Positions 1 to 7,485 of a stretch of 64,000 bases of DNA are shown piece by piece. This stretch comes from Erwinia endophytica. GTDB lineage: Bacteria; Pseudomonadota; Gammaproteobacteria; Enterobacterales; Enterobacteriaceae. The stretch spans positions 1 through 64,000 of the forward strand of contig NZ_RQVV01000022.1 of NCBI RefSeq assembly GCF_009295515.1, read 5' to 3'. Each line of letters begins with the position of its first letter. Within the stretch, counting starts at the first letter, position 1. The translations under genes were made by a program, and so were the position numbers. The notes below the pieces were generated by a model, which was not told the origin of the DNA, searched no databases, and was given only the letters and a program-made list of their open reading frames with translations.

Positions 1-67
1 ATTGATGATGTTTGGTTTTGTTAAAGAAATTTAACAAAGTATGCTCCAGCCCTGAGCCAGATGTAAC

Positions 68-104
68 CTGACAGATACCTGTATAAATAACCGGTAACTG
101 TCAG
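68..104. other. Imperfect inverted repeat downstream of the lateral sigma-28 gene
   Basis: Bases 68-79 and 93-104 are inverted repeats (12 bp, one mismatch) around a 13-base AT-rich loop. It lies 22 bases beyond the stop codon of the leftward sigma factor gene. There is no T-run, so it is either a Rho-assisted 3' end hairpin or an operator of a gene left of the window. Nothing else is seen in bases 1-125. Confidence 0.35.
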
Positions 105-125
105 ATCAGGTCTGAGCTAATACAC

Positions 126-824
126 TTAAAAGAATGCTTTAATTTTTTCACCGATACGCTTGTTAAGCTGGCAAACCCGGGCTTCGGTTAATCCCAATAC
201 CAGTGAAATCTCTTTCAGGCTCATGTTCTGCTGGTAATAAAGGTTGAGGATGATTTTTTCACGTTCATCAAGCGTGTCGATAGCACTTGCCAAGGTACGC
301 TGCGTTTCAATTTCTTCTTCCAGACGCCGGCCTGCGAACGCACTACCCTTCAGGTCACCAGAAAGCAGTACATCAAAACTTTCCATCGTTCCGGCATTAT
401 CCAGCAACAGATATTCCTGATAATCCTCAGCGGTGATACCTATCTGTTGGCAAATTTCTTCCGGCGAAGGCTCGCGCCCTAACTGACGAGACAGAACCCG
501 AATAGCATCATTCATCTTATGGGTTTTCTGTCGCAGTCCACGTGGGCGCCAGTCGTGCTGGCGAAATTGATCCAGTACCGCACCGCGAATACGCTGTGTA
601 GCATAACCCGCGAACTGCTCGTCAGGATGACCATAGCGGCGCAGGGCTTCAAGCAACCCCATCAGTGCAATTTGCTCAATATCATCGCGATCCATCATAC
701 TGTTGGCCTGTGGCGCCAACTGACGGACAATACGTTTCACCAACGGAAGCCATTGCTGCAGGTAATGACTTTCTTCTGCCGAATTAAGCGTGAGAAGTTC
801 GTTAAATATTTCCTGATGTGCCAT
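126..824 (-). CDS. lafS: Lateral flagellar sigma-28 factor (FliA/LafS-like)
   Basis: This 232-residue protein is a sigma-70 family factor of the FliA type, which directs RNA polymerase to late flagellar promoters. Region 2 is at about residues 25-95, with the FliA-typical YATQRIRGAVLDQFR segment. Region 3 is at about 100-145 and the region 4 helix-turn-helix at about 180-228 (LDEREKIILNLYYQQNMSL). It is clearly diverged from the FliA that accompanies the primary flagellum of Enterobacterales. With the FliS-like, FlgM-like and LafK-like genes nearby, this points to a lateral Flag-2 system. The ATG at 824 is preceded by a GGGG ribosome site inside the end of the small upstream frame. It is the last gene of a leftward unit starting with the FliS-like gene. 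The family call is firm; the lateral assignment is inference from divergence and context. Confidence 0.85.
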   Translation of the reverse strand: MAHQEIFNELLTLNSAEESHYLQQWLPLVKRIVRQLAPQANSMMDRDDIEQIALMGLLEALRRYGHPDEQFAGYATQRIRGAVLDQFRQHDWRPRGLRQKTHKMNDAIRVLSRQLGREPSPEEICQQIGITAEDYQEYLLLDNAGTMESFDVLLSGDLKGSAFAGRRLEEEIETQRTLASAIDTLDEREKIILNLYYQQNMSLKEISLVLGLTEARVCQLNKRIGEKIKAFF

Positions 825-827
825 TAC

Positions 828-950
828 TTAAAGCCCCTTTTTTAAAAAAGTAAGATCGTTAAAAGTTACCGGCATATCCCTTTCCGCAAAATCCGGCTTG
901 TCGTTGTTCATCCTCTCCACGATGACCCGCTGTAAAATATGCTGTCCCAT
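828..950 (-). CDS. Small hypothetical protein (40 aa) coupled between the FliS-like and sigma-28 genes
   Basis: A 40-codon frame starts at an ATG whose A and first T overlap the TAA stop of the FliS-like gene (TAATG) and ends three bases before the sigma factor ATG. An AAGGGA ribosome site lies within the end of the FliS-like gene at suitable spacing. The product is MGQHILQRVIVERMNNDKPD followed by a 20-residue tail rich in F, L and K; I do not recognise it. In known Flag-2 loci small lafD/lafE/lafF genes sit between lafC and lafS, so this could be a shortened relic of one of them or a leader that couples translation. Supported only by position, spacing and ribosome site. Confidence 0.45.
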   Translation of the reverse strand: MGQHILQRVIVERMNNDKPDFAERDMPVTFNDLTFLKKGL

Positions 951-1330
951 TACGCTTCGATCCCTTCCCCGTTTTCCTGGATTGAACCTAAGATCTCTTC
1001 CACCTCTTTAATCCGTTCAATGGACCGTTGATGGCTGGCGTCGTACAGGCGATAAACGCAGTAGTCATACAAGCAAGCTAAACGCAGCGCTAACTCGCCA
1101 CCGTTTTCAAAGTCCAACGCGCTGGTCAGCGTATTAAGAAGGTCAATGCCTTTGTTGAGGCTGTCAGCCATACGCGTATAACATCGGGCCTGAAAATGTC
1201 CCTTAGCACGAGTCAACTCATCCAACAGGCCGGCGCACAGCATCCGTTGTTGATATAACGCGGATGCGACTGGGCGAACAGCCAGATCAGCGTCCTGATT
1301 CTGAATCAAGTCGTTATCTGTTCTTCTCAT
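950..1330 (-). CDS. lafC: FliS-like flagellin export chaperone (lateral system, LafC-like)
   Basis: This 126-residue protein has the FliS pattern in its second half: a helix with LLNTLTSALDFENGGELALR followed by LYDYCVYRLYDAS, which corresponds to the conserved LD...GGE.A..L..LYDY core of FliS. FliS binds flagellin in the cytoplasm and prevents premature polymerisation before export. The ATG at 1330 has an AAGGAT ribosome site about eight bases upstream. No flagellin (fliC/lafA) or cap gene (fliD/lafB) lies upstream, where they sit in intact systems; here the gene is first in its unit, behind its own sigma-54 promoter. FliS family membership is fairly secure, the lafC name less so. Confidence 0.72.
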   Translation of the reverse strand: MRRTDNDLIQNQDADLAVRPVASALYQQRMLCAGLLDELTRAKGHFQARCYTRMADSLNKGIDLLNTLTSALDFENGGELALRLACLYDYCVYRLYDASHQRSIERIKEVEEILGSIQENGEGIEA

Positions 1331-1468
1331 TCTCGCGATCCTTTTTTCTTAAATAATTTGGTTTCTTCATCGCGACTGACGGTGGGGCCTTATTCGCATT
1401 TTATTGATTTGTGCTTCCCGAGAGGTAAGTCCTCACCCTGGCGATAAAGAGGTGGTTTCCCCTTAAAT

Positions 1469-1484
1469 AGCAAGGTTCGGGCCA
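1469..1484 (-). promoter_or_regulatory. Sigma-54 (-24/-12) promoter for the FliS-like/sigma-28 unit
   Basis: Read leftward from 1484, the sequence is TGGCCCGAACCTTGCT. It matches the sigma-54 consensus TGGCACG-N4-TTGCW at every defined base but one (A to C), with the correct GG to GC spacing. Transcription would start near 1458, about 128 bases before the FliS-like ATG. A LafK-like sigma-54 activator is encoded at 4128-5144, so a matching activator is present nearby. Confidence 0.68.
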
Positions 1485-2147
1485 GAACTTAAAATCTTTG
1501 TTATTCAATAGGTTGATGATTTTATGCGGAAACAAAACTTCCCCCTTAACGGAAAGAAGGAAGTTTGCAGGAGGAAAAAAAGCACCGCTTAATAAACGCG
1601 GTCGGCAAAGAAAATAAGTTGGTTATTCCGTATACTCAGAACGCTCTTATCCAGAGTGTTCAGATTATGCTTACAGGAGGATGGCAATGTTGCCAGTCAG
1701 CACGATCACCCGCCGCAGAGTCGCTGAAAGCTGATCATGAAATATGACTAATGCATTGAATTATAATAATTTTATATATTATCGCGACAAGTGGTATGGC
1801 TGAAAAATCATCCAGATAAAGACACGACAAATAAAAGGTTATAAAGAGTGGCGGTGATAACAATCTGGTTATAAAAGACCATAAAAAGGATGAAATCCGC
1901 CGGACGGAATAAACATGTTCTGGTAAAGAAAATGAGAAAAATGTTAATAAAAAACAACACAATGGATTTTAATTAACAACAAGAGAGTAATCTGATACTA
2001 ACTATCAATATAAAAAGAACAAAAAAAATAAAATAAAAATAGTTTAGAAAGAAGGAAGTGCTTATTACACTACCAGTTGAATAATAAAACTGGAATAATG
2101 AAAACATCGTCACCTAATTTCCGGTTAGAAAAAGTGTCAATCCTTCT
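1485..2147. other. AT-rich intergenic region upstream of the ToxR-like regulator
   Basis: About 660 bases between the divergent FliS-like and ToxR-like genes. Bases 1740-2110 are strongly AT-rich with many A and T runs, unlike the coding regions around them. This composition is typical of H-NS-bound or horizontally acquired regulatory DNA. No reading frame with a convincing start, ribosome site or family signature was found; enhancer sites for the sigma-54 activator would be expected here but cannot be recognised without a consensus. Confidence 0.5.
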
Positions 2148-3077
2148 ATGATCTCACACTGTGTTATTCACCACTGGCTAATTGATATCTCGTCCAGTTC
2201 GCTGATCCATCAGTTGACCGGTGAGCGGCGCCGTCTGGGCGAATATCAACTCAAACTGCTGATCGTACTGGTACAGAACGCGGGTAAAATCTTCACCCGC
2301 GAAGAATTGAATTCGCTGGTCTGGGAACGCCGGGTTATCGGTAATAACAGCCTGCCTAATGCCATTCATGCCCTGCGCGTAGCGCTGGAAGACAATGGGA
2401 AACAGCAGCGCATCATCAAAACGATCCCCAAAAAAGGCTACATTCTGGAAACAGAGTTTTGTCAGTTTCACCTGGATAAGCAGGAGAAGAACGAGGGAGA
2501 AGAGCCAACAGCAGAGGAAAGCCGTGAAAATAAGTCACCTTTATCACTGCATACAGCAGTCAGCCCCGACAATCATCCAGGGCAACACGCACCACAACAG
2601 GTTATCCCCCATCGGACACAGAAACGAGATGGGAAACGTGAACATTTCTGGCGCTGGATGAGTCTGGCGCAGGGTCTCCTGCTGTCACTGGTTGTGGGTC
2701 TGCTGGCCATCACCAGTTCATCCCGTCAGGAAAATAAAATGGTCGAACAGAGTTCCGGTATCTACAGTCATATTCATCTTTATACTCTGGCGCACAGTAA
2801 TGACCCTCTGAGCCTGACGGAAGATATCAATAAACTGCTCGCCCCTGCGCTAACAGAATTAAACACCCTGCTCAGAGTAAAACAGGCTGAAATGAAGGTG
2901 TTTTACCTGGTCACGGCCAGCGCTTTAAATTACACGATAGTGATTACCAACCGCTGTGATCGCCGCCAGTTGGCGATGAAGATCGCACAATTTCGCAGCG
3001 ATAATTCACAACTTAATGCCTTAATTTACCGGGAAACAGAGCGAAAAATAAATGAAATGGAGAATTGTATCAATTAG
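2148..3077 (+). CDS. ToxR/CadC-like membrane-bound winged-helix regulator
   Basis: The 309-residue protein begins with an OmpR/PhoB-type winged helix (about residues 5-110; motifs GEYQLKLLIVLVQNAGKIFTRE and the wing IKTIPKKGYIL). A charged, poorly ordered linker rich in E, K, H and P follows. A single membrane helix (about 172-192) leads to a periplasmic domain of about 115 residues. This is the layout of ToxR, CadC and the E. coli YqeI protein, which sense envelope signals and bind DNA directly from the membrane. The next gene overlaps its 3' end by 26 bases and encodes an envelope protein, as toxS follows toxR and yqeJ follows yqeI. Its target is unknown; the flagellar genes on both sides are the obvious candidates. 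Confidence 0.75.
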   Translation: MISHCVIHHWLIDISSSSLIHQLTGERRRLGEYQLKLLIVLVQNAGKIFTREELNSLVWERRVIGNNSLPNAIHALRVALEDNGKQQRIIKTIPKKGYILETEFCQFHLDKQEKNEGEEPTAEESRENKSPLSLHTAVSPDNHPGQHAPQQVIPHRTQKRDGKREHFWRWMSLAQGLLLSLVVGLLAITSSSRQENKMVEQSSGIYSHIHLYTLAHSNDPLSLTEDINKLLAPALTELNTLLRVKQAEMKVFYLVTASALNYTIVITNRCDRRQLAMKIAQFRSDNSQLNALIYRETERKINEMENCIN

Positions 3078-3516
3078 TCTGATGATTCTGACATTATTGT
3101 TAATCAGTTGTACGGTACTCAAAACGCTTTATGTATCGTATCCAAAAAATTCCAAACTGTTCAGCAATGAAATGAACAAACTGAATATTCAACTAGGCTA
3201 TTACGACTTATTGTCTAATAACAGTGAGTTATATAACGTTCATTTTCATATCAATGGCAATAACATTGAGCTAAAACTACGGAATCCTGACGACAACCAC
3301 TTGCAAATAAAGCTGAACATGGCGCTGAAAAAAGTGACCCTCCAGGGGAAAATTTATAGTTATGAGCCCATATTTACCTCAAAAAGCAATGCTAACCTGC
3401 TGTTAACCAACACCCTGGGTTATCTTGAACATGGTGATATCATGCTGATCAGGCTGTCCAGTCCGGGAGGCAAGGTGACCCTCACCCCTACCGGGATGAT
3501 AGTCAACCATATTTAG
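3052..3516 (+). CDS. Membrane-anchored periplasmic partner of the ToxR-like regulator (ToxS/YqeJ-like)
   Basis: This 154-residue protein has a strongly hydrophobic N-terminus ending in LLISC at residues 16-20, which could be a signal anchor or a lipobox with acylated Cys20. The remainder is a soluble, beta-rich periplasmic domain without a motif I recognise. It overlaps the preceding regulator gene by 26 bases, so the two are almost certainly co-expressed. By analogy with ToxS and the small proteins encoded after other ToxR-like regulators, it may stabilise the regulator's periplasmic domain or deliver a signal to it. That role is inferred from arrangement only. Base composition is AT-rich compared with the core genes further right. 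Confidence 0.55.
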   Translation: MKWRIVSISLMILTLLLISCTVLKTLYVSYPKNSKLFSNEMNKLNIQLGYYDLLSNNSELYNVHFHINGNNIELKLRNPDDNHLQIKLNMALKKVTLQGKIYSYEPIFTSKSNANLLLTNTLGYLEHGDIMLIRLSSPGGKVTLTPTGMIVNHI

Positions 3517-3606
3517 CGAATGTTCGGATGCACAGGCACGTTACAGTCCCTGCTCACTCGCGACGACGAAGAGGAAAAATGGGCGTAATTTTTTTTATTC
3601 CGAACG

Positions 3607-3633
3607 TAAAGTTCTGTCTGGCAGGGTCGCTCT
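3607..3633 (+). promoter_or_regulatory. Possible sigma-28 promoter for the FlgM-like gene
   Basis: TAAAGTTC at 3607-3614 matches the flagellar sigma-28 -35 element at seven of eight bases. After exactly 11 bases, GTCGCTCT matches the GCCGATAA -10 element at only four of eight. FlgM genes are usually transcribed partly by sigma-28, so position makes sense, but the -10 match is weak and this lateral sigma factor may prefer other bases. Confidence 0.3.
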
Positions 3634-3677
3634 TATAGGAGAGTAGATTTTCTTACCCTTTTATAGAGCAGCAACAA

Positions 3678-3944
3678 ATGATGAAGATTCTAGCAGAATA
3701 TATGATGCAATGTGGCAGCCCACTTAATAATGTATTTGCCGGAGCGGTGGGGAAAACCACGCAGAAAACCCCGGCTTCCCTGTTGCCAACCGATGTCATC
3801 AACCAGCCTCAGCAAGCGCTGCACGCCATGCCAGAGGTAGATACTGAGCGGGTTTATACCATGCAGGCGGCGATCAGAAACGGCGAATTGTCTCTGGACA
3901 GCGCCTCACTGGCAGGTGCCATGATGGATTACTACCGCCGATAA
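3678..3944 (+). CDS. lfgM: FlgM-like anti-sigma-28 factor (lateral system)
   Basis: The 88-residue product ends with the FlgM signature: VDTERVYTMQAAIRNGELSL followed by a helix with A, L and M. The E. coli FlgM equivalent has [20 protein letters not shown] at the same place. FlgM binds sigma-28 and blocks it until the hook is complete, when it is exported through the flagellar apparatus. The N-terminal half is variable, as expected. The ATG pair at 3678/3681 has no strong ribosome site. No flgN or flgA homologue is adjacent, although lfgN-lfgM-lfgA are normally neighbours; here the gene faces the lafK-like gene instead. Its likely partner is the sigma factor at 126-824. Confidence 0.72.
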   Translation: MMKILAEYMMQCGSPLNNVFAGAVGKTTQKTPASLLPTDVINQPQQALHAMPEVDTERVYTMQAAIRNGELSLDSASLAGAMMDYYRR

Positions 3945-4127
3945 GCTGGCATGACCGACAGGTTCATCGTCTCCACACACAGTAAAATCTGCCGGAGCAA
4001 GGTATACCGATAAAATTTAAGGCTCAGGGATGGGTCTGCTTCTTTCCGTCAGCCATGTATCGCCAGATTGCGGGCGCTCAGTGCCGTCAGGCCCATCAGC
4101 GATACTAATCCAGCCTATCCCCGGTCA

Positions 4128-5144
4128 TCAAGATGAACAACTGAGATCAAAGCCCTGCTCCCGCATACTGGCAAGCCGGTAACGTAGTGCACGCGGAGTG
4201 ATGCCGAGAAAAGCAGCCGTCTGAGATTTATTGCCCTGATGGCGCTTAAGCAGGTCGGTGATATATTGAAATTCCGCCATCTTGCCGCACTGTTTGATTG
4301 GGCTTTCATCACTGTATTCAGGCCGTTCAGAGCTACAATCTGCCGACAACGGTGCCTTCAGCCCCAAACTATTGCTATCCAGTGCGCCGCTATCGGACAT
4401 GATCAGGGCTCGCTGGACGGCGTTTTCCAGTTCACGGACATTACCTGGCCAGTCGTATGAAAGTAGCGCGCGTCGCGCCTGTTCAGTCAGGTGAGGTGTT
4501 GTGGTGGACAATGATCGATATTTCTGAATAAATCGTTCAGTCAGAGGAATAATGTCTTCCGCTCTTTCCCGCAGCGGGGTGATGTGAACGGGTACAACAG
4601 AAATACGGTAAAACAGATCCTGACGGAATCGCCCTTCGGCAACCTCTACTTCCAGATCTTTGTTGGTCGAGGCGATCAGACGGATATTCAGTGGTACGGA
4701 TTTATGACTACCTAACCGTTCCACGCATTTTTCCTGCAATACACGCAACAACTTAACCTGCAACGACAACGGCATATCGCCAATTTCATCCAGTAACAAC
4801 GTACCGCCATTAGCCTGTTCAAACTTGCCGGGTTGGCTGTTAATCGCGCCGGTAAACGCGCCCTTCTCGTAACCAAATAAAATCGCTTCCAGCATATTTT
4901 CAGGAATGGCTGCACAATTCACACCAACATAGGGAGCGTCATTACCAAAGGAATAATGATGAATATACTTTGCGACGCACTCTTTACCTGTACCTGTTTC
5001 ACCGGTTATCAACACAGGGACATTAAACTTAGCCAACCGTCTTGCCAGTGATAATAAATTCACGCTAGTAGGAGAATGCGCAACAAAATCATATTCGATA
5101 CAACCAGAAATTTTCCTGTTCATTTCCATTCTGCTGACTCTCAT
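4128..5144 (-). CDS. lafK: Short sigma-54-dependent activator (LafK/FlrC-like, no receiver domain)
   Basis: The protein has 338 residues. An AAA+ domain fills residues 20-255, with Walker A GETGTGKE (about 48-55), the sigma-54-contacting GAFTGA loop, Walker B GGTLLLDEIGDM and the arginine-finger region. A Fis-type helix-turn-helix occupies the last 50 residues (GNKSQTAAFLGITPRALRYR). The AAA+ region resembles flagellar activators (FlrC, FleQ, LafK) more than HrpS. Flagellar members normally carry about 100 N-terminal residues of receiver-like domain; here the AAA+ domain begins almost at the start, so control by that domain is missing. Possible starts are 5144, 5129 and 5123; none has a clear ribosome site. 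It is the natural activator of the -24/-12 promoter at 1469-1484. Confidence 0.75.
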   Translation of the reverse strand: MRVSRMEMNRKISGCIEYDFVAHSPTSVNLLSLARRLAKFNVPVLITGETGTGKECVAKYIHHYSFGNDAPYVGVNCAAIPENMLEAILFGYEKGAFTGAINSQPGKFEQANGGTLLLDEIGDMPLSLQVKLLRVLQEKCVERLGSHKSVPLNIRLIASTNKDLEVEVAEGRFRQDLFYRISVVPVHITPLRERAEDIIPLTERFIQKYRSLSTTTPHLTEQARRALLSYDWPGNVRELENAVQRALIMSDSGALDSNSLGLKAPLSADCSSERPEYSDESPIKQCGKMAEFQYITDLLKRHQGNKSQTAAFLGITPRALRYRLASMREQGFDLSCSS

Positions 5145-5837
5145 GTGTTAATACTTTGTTTGAAAATTACATCCAGTGGTAACCAGGAATAAAACAATTA
5201 TACTTTTTTCCTTTATTTTTTTTATCTTTATTAGGATATTAAAAAATAATTCCAATAAAATCAATTAGTTGTACAATTTCAGGGGTGCGCATTAAGGTGA
5301 TTAATAATAAATTAATAATCAAAAACCACTTAACACCCCACCTGAAAAACCACCAAATATATATTTTCAGAAGGAATTCAGAACAAACAGTGCTGGTGAA
5401 AATAAAAAAAACGCCCCAGGGAAATGACCATTTACCATTCAGATATATCCCCAAAAAAATACCGCCACCCTGTGCATTAATTGTACTTTTGCCTACAAAA
5501 CAAATTATTGCGGATAGCGCGGTTCGTCTTAACAAGAGCATCATCAGCACTCATCATCATGGATGAGTATTCTGAGATAATGCCATTACAGATTAATCAC
5601 TCCACTGCCCATTATTATAATGATTGAAAATATAACCATGGATAAACGAGAACATTTTTCCCGAAAAATTTTATCAATCATGCTCAAATGGGCGGTGATT
5701 CACAATAAATAGTCAACATAAACAGCCTTCTATGACTACAGTGAACACTGAAGATTCCGCACATGCTTGCGATGAATTGATGCATCATCGCGCCTGTCAC
5801 TGGAGAAAAGGTTAGACAATGATGGTCAGACGTCACT
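5145..5837. other. AT-rich intergenic region between the lafK-like and lprI-like genes
   Basis: About 690 bases, much of it long A/T runs (notably 5200-5420), with no supported gene. Two overlapping frames on opposite strands (about 5239-5566) of roughly 100 codons exist, but both lack ribosome sites, the rightward one would start with GTG, and their composition is that of AT-rich spacer. It may mark the edge of a rearranged flagellar island. Confidence 0.5.
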
Positions 5838-6833
5838 TTAATTCAGGAATAAATTACGCCAATTGGTCAGCGTTTTCGGCAGCGTTGTCTCCCCTTTTTC
5901 GGTGGTGATGTAGCTAAGCTGTATGCTATTTTCCTGGCTGTCATCCGGAGTCACCAGCATCGCCCAGATTTTACCTGTTGATGTATACATCACTATCGCA
6001 GCATATCGATTGGCGGCCCCTTTCAACGATAATATCAGCACCGTCGCCCCCATATCATCTTGATCTTCCACGTAGCGTACATTGTTCGCTACGCGAACAT
6101 ACTGCTGGTAGTCTTTGTCGGCCAGTTGACGGAAACGGTCATCCAGCGTTTGGGATGGAAACACGCCTAAAGATAACAACGTGGCCGCCGGGCGCGGATC
6201 GCTGACCGCCTTCTCATACTCGCCATCAATACTCATGTTACCCGGCATCAGCAGCTTACAACTGCCCATCTTATCGCTGTTGATCTCCAGCTTGCCATCC
6301 TGACGCGGGATAAACAGCACAGTACATTTCCCCCCCCAGGCAATGCGGTCGGTGAACCCTTGTCCTTTATATATCCTTACGTTACCGCGCAGAGTCGATT
6401 TATAAACGCCACTCCACACTTGCCCGGTAAAATCGAACGCCCATTCATTGGCGTTACTGATAGTAATTTTTCCACCATTGCCATTGGTGGCAGAAGTATT
6501 CCACCAAACCCCATTCCAGCTAAACGTTTCCGGCACATGATATAACTCACTGAGTCCTTGCAGGTAAGCCCAGCGCAGACAACGGTTCGTGGTACAGGCA
6601 TCTCGCGAACGCTGCCACAGCTGCATACGTTGAACCGCGCTATTAGTCTCCTCAGCCATCATCGTCTTGCGATATGTTTCGTTCAGCAGCCCGTCAAGCC
6701 AGAACAGTTGAGGGGTATCGCAAATGGTATTCTCCACAATGCTGGAGGCTTTATCACAGTCGATGGCCAACACGGGAAAAACACAACTGATCACAGCGAT
6801 AAAAAGGATGCTTCTTTGTACCTGTTTCATCAT
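5838..6833 (-). CDS. Periplasmic protein with N-terminal LprI-type domain
   Basis: The 331-residue protein has a signal peptide (residues 1-23, ending PVLA). An N-terminal domain follows with the LprI/DUF1311 spacing: C-x(10)-E-x-x-I-C, a leucine-rich LDGLLNETY segment, and later cysteines in RDACTTNRCLRWAY. Proteins with this domain include lysozyme inhibitors and many uncharacterised envelope proteins. The remaining 220 residues form a beta-rich region (GVWWNTSATNGNGGKITIS and beyond) that I cannot assign. An AAGGAA ribosome site lies too close to the first ATG (6833), so the second ATG (6830) may be the true start. It is a single gene with no obvious operon partner. Lysozyme inhibition is possible but not shown. 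Confidence 0.6.
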   Translation of the reverse strand: MMKQVQRSILFIAVISCVFPVLAIDCDKASSIVENTICDTPQLFWLDGLLNETYRKTMMAEETNSAVQRMQLWQRSRDACTTNRCLRWAYLQGLSELYHVPETFSWNGVWWNTSATNGNGGKITISNANEWAFDFTGQVWSGVYKSTLRGNVRIYKGQGFTDRIAWGGKCTVLFIPRQDGKLEINSDKMGSCKLLMPGNMSIDGEYEKAVSDPRPAATLLSLGVFPSQTLDDRFRQLADKDYQQYVRVANNVRYVEDQDDMGATVLILSLKGAANRYAAIVMYTSTGKIWAMLVTPDDSQENSIQLSYITTEKGETTLPKTLTNWRNLFLN

Positions 6834-6992
6834 TTCCTTATGTCATCTGGCTCGTAAAAAAAATTATATCCTTAACGCGTTGGAAATACCCGATTTCAGC
6901 ACAACTGTTATAGTCTTATTTACGCAAATTGTGTCTGCTACTAATTAACTATTTATGATTAACTGTGAGCAGTATCAGTTGGGAGATCGACC

Positions 6993-7475
6993 ATGGAATA
7001 CGTCAAACAGATCCTGCTACGCGAAATTGACACGCTGAACCGTGAAGAACAACGCGATAACAAACCGCGTCTCAGCCTTGCCTTTCTGAAAAATCATCCT
7101 GGCCTGTGGGCTTCAATGTACGTCTGTTATGCGCTTACTGCGGCGCTCATTTTTACCACTGAGTTTCTGGGCTGGCCGGCCTTCTGGGGTGCCACTGGCT
7201 TCGTGCTACTGATGAGCGGCCTGATGCTACTGGATGTCAACCCCCGCTATCGTTTTGAAGATATCGATGCACTGGACCTGCGCGTCTGCTACAACGGTGA
7301 GTGGTATTACGTGCGTACCCTGTCCGAAAAAGCAATTCAGGATATATTGTCCAGCAATGAGGTGCCGGATAACATCAAACATGGCATAGAAAAGCTGTTA
7401 TCACTGAAAGGCGAAGTGGACTTTTATGATGTCTACCATCTCGCCTGGGGACAGCAATCCGCCTCCAGCGTCTGA
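6993..7475 (+). CDS. ylaC: YlaC family inner-membrane protein
   Basis: This 160-residue protein aligns along its length with E. coli YlaC: an N-terminal TIxxLN/LNREEQRDNKPR segment, two adjacent membrane helices at about residues 38-80, then the conserved stretch DVNPRYRFEDIDALDLRVCY followed by NGEWY. The C-terminal part is soluble and ends with a conserved FYDVYHLA-like motif. YlaC has no established function. The start at 6993 is preceded by GGGAGAT at good spacing. It converges with the ydcR gene, whose stop is 10 bases away. The identity of the family is secure from the shared motifs. Confidence 0.85.
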   Translation: MEYVKQILLREIDTLNREEQRDNKPRLSLAFLKNHPGLWASMYVCYALTAALIFTTEFLGWPAFWGATGFVLLMSGLMLLDVNPRYRFEDIDALDLRVCYNGEWYYVRTLSEKAIQDILSSNEVPDNIKHGIEKLLSLKGEVDFYDVYHLAWGQQSASSV

Positions 7476-7485
7476 GTTCTGTGGG

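Noticed and set aside
1565..1747. 60-codon rightward frame in the spacer before the ToxR-like gene
   Set aside because: It would start with TTG, lies in non-coding AT-rich DNA and its product resembles nothing; purine-rich sequence near its start is likely chance.
1735..1962. 75-codon leftward hydrophobic frame
   Set aside because: It consists of low-complexity F, L, I and S codons from an AT-rich spacer with no ribosome site.
3619..3633. Possible sigma-54 site before the FlgM-like gene (TGGCAGGGTCGCT)
   Set aside because: The -12 GC is not at the required distance from the -24 GG.
4128..5144. Assignment of the sigma-54 activator to type III secretion (HrpS)
   Set aside because: It is short like HrpS, but the AAA+ and Fis-type regions resemble flagellar activators, and sigma-28, FlgM and FliS-like genes surround it.
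5239..5566. Two opposite frames of about 100 codons in the lafK-lprI spacer
   Set aside because: Mutually overlapping, AT-rich, no ribosome sites and no family signature; treated as spacer.
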